Assembly: GCA_944321295.1 (NCBI GenBank)
Contig: CALUKU010000017.1
Location: 1 to 64,000 of the forward strand
Direction: 5' to 3'
DNA length: 64,000 bases
DNA from: an uncultured Prevotella sp.
GTDB taxonomy: Bacteria; Bacteroidota; Bacteroidia; Bacteroidales; Bacteroidaceae
Shown: piece after piece, positions 1-7,257 of the stretch
Layout: the number at the start of each line of letters is the position of its first letter
Position numbering within the stretch: position 1 is the first letter of the stretch
Notes under the pieces: model-generated
What the model saw: the letters and a program-made list of their open reading frames with translations, nothing else
What the model was told of the DNA's origin: nothing
Databases searched by the model: none
Translations under genes and position numbers: made by a program

Positions 1-87
1 CGCACTGGCGAGCGCAGGCCGATGGGCATGCCAGAACCGGGCGAGATGGGCGAACGCCGCCGCAGGAGCAACGGAAGATTTTATTAA
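1..87 (+). CDS. 3' end of a gene that starts outside the window
   Basis: The first frame is open from base 1 and stops at TAA 85-87, giving an Arg/Gly-rich tail that ends in RRRSNGRFY. It is followed by an AT-rich repeat and then by the next rightward gene, so it is probably the last part of the preceding late gene of the phage. A second frame is also open to base 95 and cannot be excluded. Too little is present to name a product. Confidence 0.3.
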   Translation, partial: RTGERRPMGMPEPGEMGERRRRSNGRFY

Positions 88-154
88 TTCATAATTCACA
101 ATTCATAATTCATAATTGGATTATGGATTGTGGATTATTTTATAACAGGATATT

Positions 155-574
155 ATGGGACAAAGACTTGATACATACGACCGCATGCCGCAAGCCGTGG
201 CGGAATATCTTTCGCAGTATGGCTGGCACTTCTCCAAGAAGATGTGCGAATGGGCGGTGTCGAATATGACGACGAAAGACCCGGCAACAGGCAAGGAGAA
301 GAAGCTGGAGCCGATGTCGAGAGACGAGGTGAAAGGGTTGCTGGCACGCTACGGTCTGAAGATAGAGCATGACGCAGGTTATGACTGTGTGTACGTGGCG
401 AACATGGCGAAAAGCGACTTCTACAAGAGCGCGATAACCGACGAGATGCACCTTGCACTGTTCATCAAGGACTACATGGACGACGAGGACGGCTACGAGG
501 GACTACCGTTCACGAGGTTCTATGCCGACTGCATAGGCAAGGGTTGCCCGATACTTTGGGAGGACATGATGTAA
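155..574 (+). CDS. conserved Bacteroidales phage protein (DUF7841-like)
   Basis: 139 residues. The pattern of an N-terminal Tyr-rich segment (TYDRMPQAVAEYLSQYGWHF), a central VANM.KSDF block and a C-terminal YEGLPFTRFYADC...WEDMM matches, from memory, a family found beside late genes of many Bacteroidales tailed phages (I know it as DUF7841). Its function is unknown. It lies between AT-rich repeats, 46 bp before the next rightward gene, at the end of what looks like the late operon. No signal peptide or membrane segment is seen. The family name is recall; the gene call is firm from length and composition. Confidence 0.75.
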   Translation: MGQRLDTYDRMPQAVAEYLSQYGWHFSKKMCEWAVSNMTTKDPATGKEKKLEPMSRDEVKGLLARYGLKIEHDAGYDCVYVANMAKSDFYKSAITDEMHLALFIKDYMDDEDGYEGLPFTRFYADCIGKGCPILWEDMM

Positions 575-620
575 TTCCAAATTAAAAACTAACAATGAAA
601 AATTAAAATCGGGTGATGTT

Positions 621-1049
621 ATGAGGGTGATGATAAGACAGGTGTTTGACATACCGCAGTATGGCTGGAACGTGACTGTATATTATGCTGTGACGGGGTA
701 CGATGTTGGGCGCATCATGCAAGAACTTGAAAGGCTGGGATGCGGAGGCGATGACTTGAAACGAGCTTACCGTAACTTAACATCGGGCGAAAGGAACACT
801 GGCATAACGTATTCAAACACGGAGGAACGGCGGACACTTGTCGTGATAGGCAAAACTTCGTCGGCTGCGCAATTCCAGAATTCACTGGACCACGAGAAAG
901 GACACCTGTGCCGACACATATCCCAGGCTTTTGGCATTGACCCATACGGCGAGGATGCGGAATATCTTGCCGGGTATGTGGGGCAAAGGATGTTTGAGGT
1001 GGCCAAGATGTTCATTTGCGACACGTGCAGGGAGAAGCTTGTAAAATAA
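621..1049 (+). CDS. small protein with a zincin-type HEKGH motif
   Basis: 142 residues. Residues 91-95 read HEKGH, an HExxH zinc-binding motif, inside a hydrophobic helix (SLDHEKGHLCRHI), and two acidic residues that could be the third ligand follow about 16-19 positions later (GEDAEYLAGYV). This is the arrangement of a small gluzincin-like metallopeptidase, but the assignment rests only on the motif. Two C-terminal Cys (CDTC) might bind metal. It is the last rightward gene before the leftward lysogeny block; a hairpin follows its stop. Confidence 0.7.
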   Translation: MRVMIRQVFDIPQYGWNVTVYYAVTGYDVGRIMQELERLGCGGDDLKRAYRNLTSGERNTGITYSNTEERRTLVVIGKTSSAAQFQNSLDHEKGHLCRHISQAFGIDPYGEDAEYLAGYVGQRMFEVAKMFICDTCREKLVK

Positions 1050-1051
1050 AG

Positions 1052-1084
1052 ACAGGCGGCTGAGTTTTTATCTCGGCCACCTGT
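1052..1084. terminator. hairpin after the HEKGH gene
   Basis: Arms ACAGGCGGCTGAG (1052-1064) and CTCGGCCACCTGT (1072-1084) pair along 13 positions with two G-U pairs around a T-rich loop, directly after the stop at 1049. No long T run follows, so termination is plausible but not certain. It separates rightward late genes from the leftward lysogeny genes. Between 1085 and 1320 no convincing gene is seen. Confidence 0.45.
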
Positions 1085-1320
1085 ATTACAAACTTTCAAG
1101 TCATTTTCTTACCGGATTTGGTATTTAACCATATTAATATACCTGCTCATACCAAGCTTCCGATTGTAAAACAACGCCTAACATACTCATATTGTTATTT
1201 GCCCCTATTTGCGTCTTGTGTCTTATTCTTGTTGTCTGAATTAAGAGTTATTGCAGAAACAACCACAGCAAATACTATCATTATAAAAACACTAATTATT
1301 CCCATTTGTTTTTTCCTCCT

Positions 1321-1497
1321 TTATTTTTTACTTGTTTTATTAAAATAAATGCCAACGGCAAATGCGGCTGCGAACGAGCACAACACTCCAACAATAACCA
1401 AGGGCTTGTTCATGTCGCTGAACAATGACGACAATAAGAATGCTGTTAATATATATTTAGCAACATCTAAAAACCAATCTCCTATTTTTTGCCTCAT
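1321..1497 (-). CDS. small membrane protein (DUF6722-like)
   Basis: 58 residues starting MRQKIGDWFLDVAKYILTAF, with two hydrophobic segments separated by a short loop (SDMNKP) and a basic C-terminus. The N-terminal GDWF.DVAKY pattern is what I recall for DUF6722, a small membrane protein common in Bacteroidales. A longer reading exists only from a TTG codon; the ATG at 1497 is chosen because a strong promoter box abuts it, so the transcript would be leaderless. It is the last gene of the leftward accessory block. Confidence 0.6.
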   Translation of the reverse strand: MRQKIGDWFLDVAKYILTAFLLSSLFSDMNKPLVIVGVLCSFAAAFAVGIYFNKTSKK

Positions 1498-1501
1498 GTT
1501 G

Positions 1502-1531
1502 CAAATATAGTGCTTTTGTTTGAAAATCAAA
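1502..1531 (-). promoter_or_regulatory. promoter for the small membrane gene, abutting its ATG
   Basis: On the minus strand TATATTTG (1509-1502) fits the Bacteroidales -7 consensus TAnnTTTG, with TTTG at 1531-1528 as the -33 element, 18 bp away. Only four bases separate the -7 box from the ATG, so transcription should start at or next to the start codon. This predicts a leaderless mRNA. Confidence 0.6.
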
Positions 1532-1583
1532 AATGATTTACGGGTAATTTACAAATTAAGATTAATGTTGTAAATTAACACTA

Positions 1584-1880
1584 TTAATAAGCAGCTGTTG
1601 TATCAGGAATGTTTTCAATAAACGACTTTAATTTGTCTGCATTTTCATCAGATACACATTTAGGACACAATGACAACAAAGGAGTCCTTGCATATTTATC
1701 AGCCAAATCTTTAGTCTTTACAAATTCCACCATATGATTTTTATAGATATTGTCGCATTGTTTGTCTATGTGTAATTTGTATCCTCCATTCCACACTTCA
1801 ACATAGACGTTTTCTCCTATTTTGTTATCACATGACAATAATGACATGGCTACAAAAAATAAGATACAAATTCTTTTCAT
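1584..1880 (-). CDS. small lipoprotein of unknown function
   Basis: 98 residues. An N-terminal MKR, a hydrophobic core and a lipobox ending LLSC at residue 17 predict a lipoprotein exported and lipid-anchored by signal peptidase II. The mature part has two further Cys (SLCPKCVSD) and is otherwise unfamiliar. It lies between two leftward membrane-protein genes in an AT-rich block downstream of the repressor, the usual place for lysogenic conversion genes expressed from a prophage. A role at the cell surface, for example superinfection exclusion, is inference only. Confidence 0.65.
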   Translation of the reverse strand: MKRICILFFVAMSLLSCDNKIGENVYVEVWNGGYKLHIDKQCDNIYKNHMVEFVKTKDLADKYARTPLLSLCPKCVSDENADKLKSFIENIPDTTAAY

Positions 1881-1903
1881 GTTATAATTGTTCTTGTTTA
1901 GAT

Positions 1904-2239
1904 TTAGTCTCGTAACATCATGCGTCTATCCATCAATCTCTCTTGGCTTTCATTGTAGTTGTTACTGATACATCCACATTCCTTCATTAAAATTACAGCC
2001 GAGAATATTATAAATACGGATATTAAAGAACACATTATGTTCACAAACAAGCTTTTGTCTTCAATATAATTCGCTATCAGACAATAAGCAAAAAATCCTA
2101 TAATAGGAGAAGACACTAATATACTTAAGATTGTCCAAATAGAAAAATCCGTGCCAAAGACGAACCAAATTATTATCATAGCAATAAAAGATATTGCTAA
2201 AGAAGGCAATGCCTTATGTTTCATTAATTCATCTTTCAT
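1904..2239 (-). CDS. small multi-pass membrane protein
   Basis: 111 residues with three hydrophobic segments (roughly 12-30, 32-57 and 65-86), and a polar C-terminus ending RLMDRRMMLRD. No family is recognised. It sits 41 bp after the repressor gene on the same strand and could be co-transcribed with it and with the following lipoprotein gene. The low G+C compared with the replication genes supports accessory (moron) status. A superinfection-immunity role is possible but not shown by the sequence. Confidence 0.6.
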   Translation of the reverse strand: MKDELMKHKALPSLAISFIAMIIIWFVFGTDFSIWTILSILVSSPIIGFFAYCLIANYIEDKSLFVNIMCSLISVFIIFSAVILMKECGCISNNYNESQERLMDRRMMLRD

Positions 2240-2280
2240 TATTGGCTTATAAAATCTAAGATTTACACAGATAATATTAA

Positions 2281-2964
2281 TTACCTTCTTCTTTGCCTTC
2301 TCGACTCGACTACGGAGAATATCTGACGCACGTCAGCCAGGTCAAGGACTTCATCTTGATACATGGGGTTAAGGGAGTGGATGGTGATTGTGTGATTTTC
2401 GACATCATGGGCTATTATGCGTTTAATCAAGATGCCTTCTTTATGGATTATCACAAAATCCCTTTTGTTGATGAAAAGCTGGCTGTCTTTCCAATAAACA
2501 GGTTCTACTTCCCTACATATTAACAGCTCGCCTTCAAGGTAAGAGTCAGCCGAGCCGTCGTTCATGCTATCGCCTCTCACTTCAAATGCAATATAGTTGC
2601 CGGTCATATGGCGGTCGGGCGTGAAATCAATTCTTGGCAGTTTGTCGATGTATTCCGGGTCGCCATAGCCGCTAAGATAACCGGCATAGGCATATTGGCT
2701 AACCAATGGTATGCCGACAATGACATCCATTGTGCGTGGTAATGCCTCATTCTTTTGAAGCATATCGCCTTCATTGTATAAAAGCCATCTCTGATTTAAT
2801 TCAGGAAAAACGCTGAGAATTTTCAGCATTTTATCTGCTCCAATACCTTTAGATATGTTATTTACAAACCCATTTGACAATCCTACCAATTGTTCAAATT
2901 TACGCTGACTCAAATCTTTATATTTAATAAATTCTATAAGTCGTTGTTTTACAGATGTTTCCAT
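2281..2964 (-). CDS. CI/LexA-like prophage repressor (HTH + S24 peptidase)
   Basis: 227 residues. Residues about 5-60 form a helix-turn-helix domain (SQRKFEQLVGLSNGFVNNIS). The C-terminal part is an S24/LexA-type self-cleavage domain: candidate Ala-Gly cleavage bond at 94-95 (AYAGYL), catalytic Ser133 in RGDSM and Lys181 in ILIKRI. Such repressors hold the prophage silent and cleave themselves when RecA is activated by DNA damage. It is transcribed divergently from a Cro-like gene, with operator-like half-sites between them. The basic C-terminal tail (RRQRRR) extends past the usual end. The call is firm; operator specificity is unknown. Confidence 0.9.
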   Translation of the reverse strand: METSVKQRLIEFIKYKDLSQRKFEQLVGLSNGFVNNISKGIGADKMLKILSVFPELNQRWLLYNEGDMLQKNEALPRTMDVIVGIPLVSQYAYAGYLSGYGDPEYIDKLPRIDFTPDRHMTGNYIAFEVRGDSMNDGSADSYLEGELLICREVEPVYWKDSQLFINKRDFVIIHKEGILIKRIIAHDVENHTITIHSLNPMYQDEVLDLADVRQIFSVVESRRQRRR

Positions 2965-3012
2965 AACTTAGTTATTTAGATTTCGTATAAATAATACATA
3001 TTATAGAAATTT

Positions 3013-3084
3013 CTCTGTAAAACATTTTATCAGATGCAGAGATTTTTCTATATTTGCACTCGTAAAGACATAAATACTCTGTAA
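3013..3084. promoter_or_regulatory. candidate lysogeny operators around the early promoter
   Basis: The 8-mer CTCTGTAA occurs twice in direct orientation (3013-3020 and 3077-3084), and an inverted half-site CAGAGA lies at 3037-3042, pairing with TCTCTG at 3012-3017. The three sites straddle the rightward -7 box at 3049-3056. Placement between divergent repressor and Cro-like genes suggests operator sites, but the repressor's recognition sequence is not known. Confidence 0.4.
3025..3056 (+). promoter_or_regulatory. early rightward promoter
   Basis: TATATTTG at 3049-3056 matches the Bacteroidales -7 box exactly; TTTT at 3025-3028 is an imperfect -33 element 20 bp upstream. The expected start near 3060 gives a leader of about 57 nt before the Cro-like gene. 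It lies between the candidate operator half-sites, as expected for the repressed early promoter of a temperate phage. Confidence 0.6.
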
Positions 3085-3118
3085 TTAACGAGTTAACACC
3101 GCAAAGATACTAAAAAAG

Positions 3119-3319
3119 ATGACAAAGACATTGAAACTTCAAAAAATATTGTGCCGGGTAGACGTGGTAAAGCAGTTGCAAAAAGACTACAATGTGACAA
3201 GAGTGTGTGTGTATAATGCACTTGCGTATAGAAGCAACAGTGAGCTTGCCAAGACTATAAGGCGCGACGCATTAGAGAAATACGACGCTGTAGAGGTGAA
3301 AATGCCGACATTGGTGTAA
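3119..3319 (+). CDS. Cro-like helix-turn-helix protein
   Basis: 66 residues. Residues about 18-50 (QLQKDYNVTRVCVYNALAYR...) have the spacing of a helix-turn-helix, followed by a basic helix containing SELAKTIRRDALEKY. This form is common as the first gene divergent from a CI-type repressor in Bacteroidales prophages. It probably binds the intergenic operators and favours early expression. Assignment as Cro is from position and HTH pattern, not from a recognised family. Confidence 0.65.
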   Translation: MTKTLKLQKILCRVDVVKQLQKDYNVTRVCVYNALAYRSNSELAKTIRRDALEKYDAVEVKMPTLV

Positions 3320-3340
3320 AACATTAAGGAGGGAAAGGAT

Positions 3341-3556
3341 ATGGTACGAGCAGAGGAGCCGCAATTGGCGGACACTGGTAAATACTCGACTAAGGAGGCG
3401 TATGAAGCCTTAGGCGTAAGCAGGAGCGCATTTGCGGCATATGTGGCGCAAGGCAGGATAAAGTACGGCGAACGCAGGGGGCAGAAAGACCGCATGGGTC
3501 GTCCGAGGAAGTTCTTTACAGGACGTGCGATAAAGATGTTCTGGAGGACATTGTAG
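3341..3556 (+). CDS. small DNA-binding protein (excisionase/MerR-like HTH)
   Basis: 71 residues. STKEAYEALGVSRSAFAAYVAQGRI is a winged-helix/HTH pattern like excisionase or HTH_17 proteins, with a very basic C-terminus. An SD-like AAGGAGGGAAAGG precedes ATG 3341. It follows the Cro-like gene by 21 bp and is probably co-transcribed. Roles could be excision, CII-like activation or replication control; the sequence does not decide. The stop is followed at once by a G+C palindrome. Confidence 0.6.
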   Translation: MVRAEEPQLADTGKYSTKEAYEALGVSRSAFAAYVAQGRIKYGERRGQKDRMGRPRKFFTGRAIKMFWRTL

Positions 3557-3585
3557 CCTCCCCAACCCCTCCAAGGAGGGGAGAA
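3557..3585. repeat. dispersed C+T/G+A palindrome (copy 1 of 5)
   Basis: CCCCTCC AA GGAGGGG (3566-3581) is a perfect palindrome. Related copies with the frame AGCCCCACCC..CTCCCC..GGGGAGG occur at 7992-8026, 21449-21495, 21940-21985 and 25964-25995, mostly right after stop codons. They may act as terminators or mRNA 3' stabilisers, but no T run follows. Confidence 0.65.
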
Positions 3586-3701
3586 GAGTGAAAAACATTT
3601 TGGATGTTTAGTGTGCGATAGGTGACGGGACGGCTGACGACCGGCAACACGCAGCGAGAGCGGCGTCACCACAAAAAGAAATTAACAATGAAAAATTAAA
3701 A

Positions 3702-3923
3702 ATGAAGAATATGAAATCGATAATGCGCATTGCCGCGCTGACGGCGTTAGGACTGGTGGCGGCAGCAGGAATATTCTCGGCTGACACGTCGGACATGATG
3801 ATGTTTTTCGTACAGAAGGCGGTAGGCTTCGGGGCGGCATACGCCCTTGGACGGCTGTACATGCGATGGAGAAAGACGGACAAGTGGCTGCAGGAGTATG
3901 AGGAGATCATGATGAGGAAATGA
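3702..3923 (+). CDS. small single-pass or hairpin membrane protein
   Basis: 73 residues. A basic N-terminus and a hydrophobic stretch (about 9-27), an amphipathic Met/Phe-rich middle, and a charged C-terminus (MRWRKTDKWLQEYEEIMM). I recall similar small proteins in Bacteroidales phages but no function. It sits alone between AT-rich repeats (AATTAAAAATGAA type) about 150 bp after the HTH genes. A holin is unlikely because no lysis genes are near. Start may be ATG 3702 or 3714. Confidence 0.55.
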   Translation: MKNMKSIMRIAALTALGLVAAAGIFSADTSDMMMFFVQKAVGFGAAYALGRLYMRWRKTDKWLQEYEEIMMRK

Positions 3924-3984
3924 AAAATGAAAAATGAACAATGAAAAGTGAAAAATTAAGGATGAAACGGGAAATGTAGCATAG

Positions 3985-4276
3985 ATAATATTACTGAAAA
4001 TCATCAATTCGGAGAAATGCGGCAAGCCGTTGTGAAACGCCTGGGTCGCGAACGGCAGGAAGGTGCGTGGGCACGCATGACGGTGCAGGATGACGACATG
4101 AAGGCGGTTCGACCCCGCCACCGGCCACAAGACCCGATAAAAGTGGGTATGATGAGTACGCCCGAACCGGCAAGGCTGACGGCCTAAAACAGATAAATAG
4201 CCGGAAGGTAGTCAATCGGGGGATAAGCTCCCTGACACGCAAGTACGACGCTGACATCATGCCGCACGAGCAGTAA
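3985..4276 (+). pseudogene. frameshift-broken gene of unknown function
   Basis: No single frame is open across this stretch, but three consecutive +1-shifted pieces read like one protein: an open piece containing MRQAVVKRLGRERQEGAWAR (ATG 4017), then RFDPATGHKTR (from 4105), then SGYDEYARTGKADG... ending DADIMPHEQ at TAA 4274-4276. Two one-base insertions, near 4103 and in the AAAA run at about 4138, would explain it. The family is not recognised. It could instead be chance; a conserved homolog spanning all three pieces would settle it. An intact short ORF of 56 codons (4017-4187) is the only single-frame reading. Confidence 0.4.
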
Positions 4277-4416
4277 GCATGGCTTTTAATGAGGCGTTAA
4301 GTCGCCGAGCTGCATAGCGGGAACGATTAAAAATTAAAAATGAAGAATGAAAAATATCAAGTAACATGAGATAAGGATACAGCAACAGATGTGATGAAAA
4401 CGTAAGCACAACATGC

Positions 4417-4449
4417 GCCGTGGCCGCTGTGAAGTTCCCACGGCTTTTC
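4417..4449 (+). terminator. rho-independent terminator
   Basis: GCCGTGG (4417-4423) and CCACGGC (4438-4444) form a perfect 7-bp stem followed by TTTT. It ends the gene-poor stretch that follows the small membrane gene and lies just before the tRNA-like gene. Confidence 0.6.
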
Positions 4450-4530
4450 TGAATGAAATGTTTTTTCAATCATAGGTTAGTTTTTTAAGTAAGCGGGCCG
4501 CCCATGTCGTGATGATACGGCGGCTTTACA

Positions 4531-4638
4531 TGTGGAATGGCGGAATTGGCAGACGCACGGCCATAAGTTACGATTGCCGATGACACACTTATAATGTAGC
4601 GAAGGCCGGAGTTGCAGGTTCGAGTCCTGCTTCCACAA
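4531..4638 (+). tRNA. tRNA-Leu-like gene with an abnormal anticodon region
   Basis: Acceptor arms TGTGGAA (4531-4537) and TTCCACA (4631-4637) pair perfectly. The D arm GCG-GAATTGGCAGA-CGC is of the tRNA-Leu type, and the T arm GCAGG-TTCGAGT-CCTGC is perfect. The part between D arm and T arm is 56 nt, against about 31 in a normal tRNA-Leu. CGGCC (4558-4562) pairs with GGCCG (4604-4608), leaving a 41-nt loop in which ATAAGT (4563-4568) pairs with ACTTAT (4587-4592). No standard 5-bp anticodon stem with a 7-nt loop is found, so the anticodon cannot be assigned. CCA is not encoded. Possibly a pseudogene, a variant tRNA or a tRNA-like regulatory RNA. Confidence 0.55.
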
Positions 4639-4687
4639 CAGCATATTACGGGATTTCTTTTCTATTCACAAAATTAAGTTTTTTGCA

Positions 4688-4722
4688 CCTGCTTCGCCGT
4701 GAGGCGCGGCAGGCTTTCTTTT
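4688..4722 (+). terminator. terminator after the tRNA-like gene
   Basis: CCTGC...GCAGG arms (4688-4692, 4709-4713) with an inner CGCC/GGCG pairing are followed by CTTTCTTTT. It lies 50 bp after the tRNA-like gene and would end its transcript. Confidence 0.65.
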
Positions 4723-4780
4723 AAGAAAGGAATGAAGCCATTTTAATCATACATACTCTCTTACCGTTCATGTTTGATTT

Positions 4781-4816
4781 GGGGGAGGCCTCACGTGTTG
4801 GGGCGGCCCCCCTTTT
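4781..4816 (+). terminator. G+C-rich hairpin before recT
   Basis: GGGGGAGGCC (4781-4790) pairs with GGCCCCCC (4805-4812), followed by TTTT. It lies 55 bp upstream of recT and so ends transcription from the left. The following leader contains the AT-rich TTAATTGTTAAACTTAAAAA, which recurs as ATTGTTAAACTTAAAAA before 10501. Confidence 0.55.
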
Positions 4817-4870
4817 CAGACGTGGATAACGTAAGGGGAAATTAATTGTTAAACTTAAAAATCAAAAAAC

Positions 4871-5821
4871 ATGAATGGAATTAAAATTACGGTTGAGCGC
4901 ATCAACGCGCTGAAACCAAACGAGGTGGTACACGACGAACTCGTAAGACAAAGGTTCATAAACATTTACGGCGCGCTGTGGGGCGAAGAGTATGCCGAGG
5001 CCGTTTACGAACGCGAGGCGATCAACTTCGACAAGATTATAGGCGACAGCGATAATCTTAAGAAGTGCACGTCGTTCTCGGTGTTCATCGCCTTCATAGA
5101 CCTTGCCGTTTGCGGCTTGACGCTTGAGCAGGGCGTAAAGGCGCTGGCTTACCTGCAGCCGAGGAAATTCAAGGTGGGCGTGAACGAGCGCGGCGGCAAC
5201 ACATACGAAGGACGCTGCACGCTGACCATATCGGGCTACGGCGAGCTGGTGTTGAGGGAACGGGCCGGCCAAATACGCCATGCAGACAACCCGGTTATAG
5301 TGTACGAGGGCGACGAGTTCAGTTTCACCGACCAAGGGGACGTTAAGAAGGTGAGATACACGTTGAACATGAACCACAACCCGAACCACATCGTAGCCTG
5401 CTACCTGCGCATAACACGCGCCGACGGCTCGATAGACTACTCGGTAATGCTGGAAAGCGACTGGAAACGGCTGGAAGGCTATTCGAGCAAGGCCAACAAG
5501 TATTGGGACAGCGACGCGCGCAAGTATGTAGAAAAAGCGAACAGCCTGTACTCGTCAGGCGCGAACGGCGGCATAGACACGGGTTTCCTTATGGCGAAAT
5601 GCATAAAGCACGCCTTCAAGACATACCCGAAGGTGAGGATTGGCAAGGGAACGACGTTTGAGGCCGACCACGAGCCGGAACAGGAAGAGGACTTTTACCA
5701 GGTGGAAGAGAGTTCCGGGAGCACTGGGAGAACCGGAAAAGGAGCGGCGGACAGCTTCGCAGAGCCGAAGAACACAGAGGCGGGCGTGACGGTAGAGCCG
5801 GGAGAGGACGACACTTTCTAA
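4871..5821 (+). CDS. recT: RecT-family single-strand annealing recombinase
   Basis: 316 residues. The RecT core is visible from about 45 to 245: GLTLEQGVKALAYLQPRKFK, LTISGYGELVLRERAG, then FLMAKCIKHAFKTYPK. RecT-type proteins bind single-stranded DNA exposed by a 5'-3' exonuclease and anneal it to a homologous strand during phage recombination and replication. A RecE-like exonuclease gene follows two genes downstream, which completes the pair. After about residue 260 the tail is acidic and disordered, and includes SSGSTGRTGK, which is encoded by the GGGAGNACT 9-bp repeat family. The assignment to RecT is from pattern recall and context. Confidence 0.85.
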   Translation: MNGIKITVERINALKPNEVVHDELVRQRFINIYGALWGEEYAEAVYEREAINFDKIIGDSDNLKKCTSFSVFIAFIDLAVCGLTLEQGVKALAYLQPRKFKVGVNERGGNTYEGRCTLTISGYGELVLRERAGQIRHADNPVIVYEGDEFSFTDQGDVKKVRYTLNMNHNPNHIVACYLRITRADGSIDYSVMLESDWKRLEGYSSKANKYWDSDARKYVEKANSLYSSGANGGIDTGFLMAKCIKHAFKTYPKVRIGKGTTFEADHEPEQEEDFYQVEESSGSTGRTGKGAADSFAEPKNTEAGVTVEPGEDDTF

Positions 5822-5849
5822 ATTAAAAATTAAAAATGAAAAATTAAAA

Positions 5850-6017
5850 GTGAAGGGCGAATTGAGATGCAGGACGTGCACGGAGGCTGTAAACGCCATC
5901 AACGGCAGGTATTGCATTAAGCTGAAAAGATATGTGGAGCACATTAGTGTGGAAGCATGCAAAGTAAGCAATAAGTCCAATGTGGGAAATGGGACTAATG
6001 GGCCTGATACGACGTGA
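5850..6017 (+). CDS. small Cys-rich protein, GTG start
   Basis: 55 residues from GTG 5850 (no in-frame ATG). It carries C-x2-C near residue 7 and two further Cys in an NGRYC..KLKRYVEH block, a pattern I recall from small putative zinc-binding proteins of Bacteroidales phages. The last 15 residues (NKSNVGNGTNGPDTT) come from the 9-bp-period AATGGGCCT repeat, so the repeat supplies the stop. It lies between recT and the coiled-coil gene within the recombination operon. Confidence 0.55.
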   Translation: MKGELRCRTCTEAVNAINGRYCIKLKRYVEHISVEACKVSNKSNVGNGTNGPDTT

Positions 6018-6047
6018 GTGAAAAGATGAAAGTATCAACGAATAAAA

Positions 6048-7253
6048 ATGAAAGACATGAACGAGATGAAGACAGATGTAGCGGTGGTTAGGAAAGAGAA
6101 CATCGCTACGATAATAAACAACGCTCCTGCCTCATACGAGGCCAACAAGAGGAGTTACGACAACTGCATGAACGCCGGGCGTCAGTTGCTGGAGGCGATA
6201 ACCGCCGGAGGCATGACGGACGAGCTGGACCAGCGGGCGGCGGTGTTCATAGAGAAGACGAGAAAGACGGTGAAGAAGATGAACGAAACGCGCTCGGCCG
6301 TGACGAAACTGTTCGACACGTTCCGCTCGGAGTTCACCGCCCTTGAAAACGGCATAGACCCGACGAAGGCGGGCACGCCGGCATACCTGATACAGCAGCA
6401 GCGCAACCAATACGCGGCCAAGAAACGCGCCGAGGAAGAGGCAAGGCGGCGCGAGGAAGAGGCAAGGATAGAGAAGCAGCGTGCGAGGGACGGATACAGG
6501 CTGGCGTGCGAGGAAGACTATGGCAAGGAGTTCAACAACTATGTGACGCAGGAAATAAACAGGCTGACAGATCTGAACATGCGTGTGACGCTGGAGAACT
6601 ACCGGACCATAGCCGACACAATAGAGGGTACCGGCACGGATCTGCCCGAAACGTGGCAACCGATGTCGTCGGTAAGACTGCCATACAACCTGACACCAGA
6701 AGAGTGCAGGGAGATACGCTCGGCGGTGATAGCGGAACTTAGGCCGAAATTCGCCGAACAATACAAGTTTGAGATTGGAGATTTGCGCGCGGACATCCTC
6801 GCCAAGCTTCCGAGCAAGAAGATCGAATTAGAGCGTTTGGCGAAAGCGAACGAAGCTGAAGCCGCACGCATAAAGGCGGATATTGAGGCACGCGAAGCCG
6901 CGGAAGCCGCACGCAAAGAGAAGGAACGACTGGAGAAAGAAGCCGCGGAGAAGCAGAAAGCCGAACTGGAAAAGCAGAAAAGCGAGATGGCAGGACTATT
7001 CGACCAAGCACAGGTGCAATCAGCATACCAGCCGAAAGCGAAGGTAACGAAGAAGATAGTGATAACAGAGGCTCGTGCCTACTTGAACGTGGTAAACACG
7101 TGGTGGCAGCACGAGGGTTGCCGCATGACGGCCGACGAGCTGGCAAAGGTGTTCAAGAAACAGGTTACGTTCTGCGAGAAGCTGGCGAATAAGGAAGAGA
7201 TATTCATCAAGGCCGAAGGGTTAGAGTATGTGGACGAGGTGAAAGCGAAGTGA
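6048..7253 (+). CDS. coiled-coil protein of the recombination cassette
   Basis: 401 residues. Two long charged coiled-coil regions (about 115-150, AKKRAEEEARRREEEARIEK; and about 255-325, rich in EAEAARK and EKE) flank a globular middle. The C-terminal 80 residues (VTKKIVITEARAYLNVVNTWW...) look folded. The gene lies between recT and the RecE-like gene, so it probably assists recombination or protects DNA ends, as Gam-like or annealing-accessory proteins do. No family is recognised and this role is inference from position. Confidence 0.7.
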   Translation: MKDMNEMKTDVAVVRKENIATIINNAPASYEANKRSYDNCMNAGRQLLEAITAGGMTDELDQRAAVFIEKTRKTVKKMNETRSAVTKLFDTFRSEFTALENGIDPTKAGTPAYLIQQQRNQYAAKKRAEEEARRREEEARIEKQRARDGYRLACEEDYGKEFNNYVTQEINRLTDLNMRVTLENYRTIADTIEGTGTDLPETWQPMSSVRLPYNLTPEECREIRSAVIAELRPKFAEQYKFEIGDLRADILAKLPSKKIELERLAKANEAEAARIKADIEAREAAEAARKEKERLEKEAAEKQKAELEKQKSEMAGLFDQAQVQSAYQPKAKVTKKIVITEARAYLNVVNTWWQHEGCRMTADELAKVFKKQVTFCEKLANKEEIFIKAEGLEYVDEVKAK

Positions 7254-7257
7254 AAAA

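Noticed and set aside
1118..1348. 76-codon rightward ORF with hydrophobic segments
   Set aside because: It overlaps the better supported leftward small membrane gene, has no promoter or coupling, and is AT-rich gap sequence.
4103..4126. Second tRNA T arm (GGCGG-TTCGACC-CCGCC)
   Set aside because: No matching 5' acceptor strand GGCCGGT or D arm upstream; the bases read as RFDPATGH in one frame.
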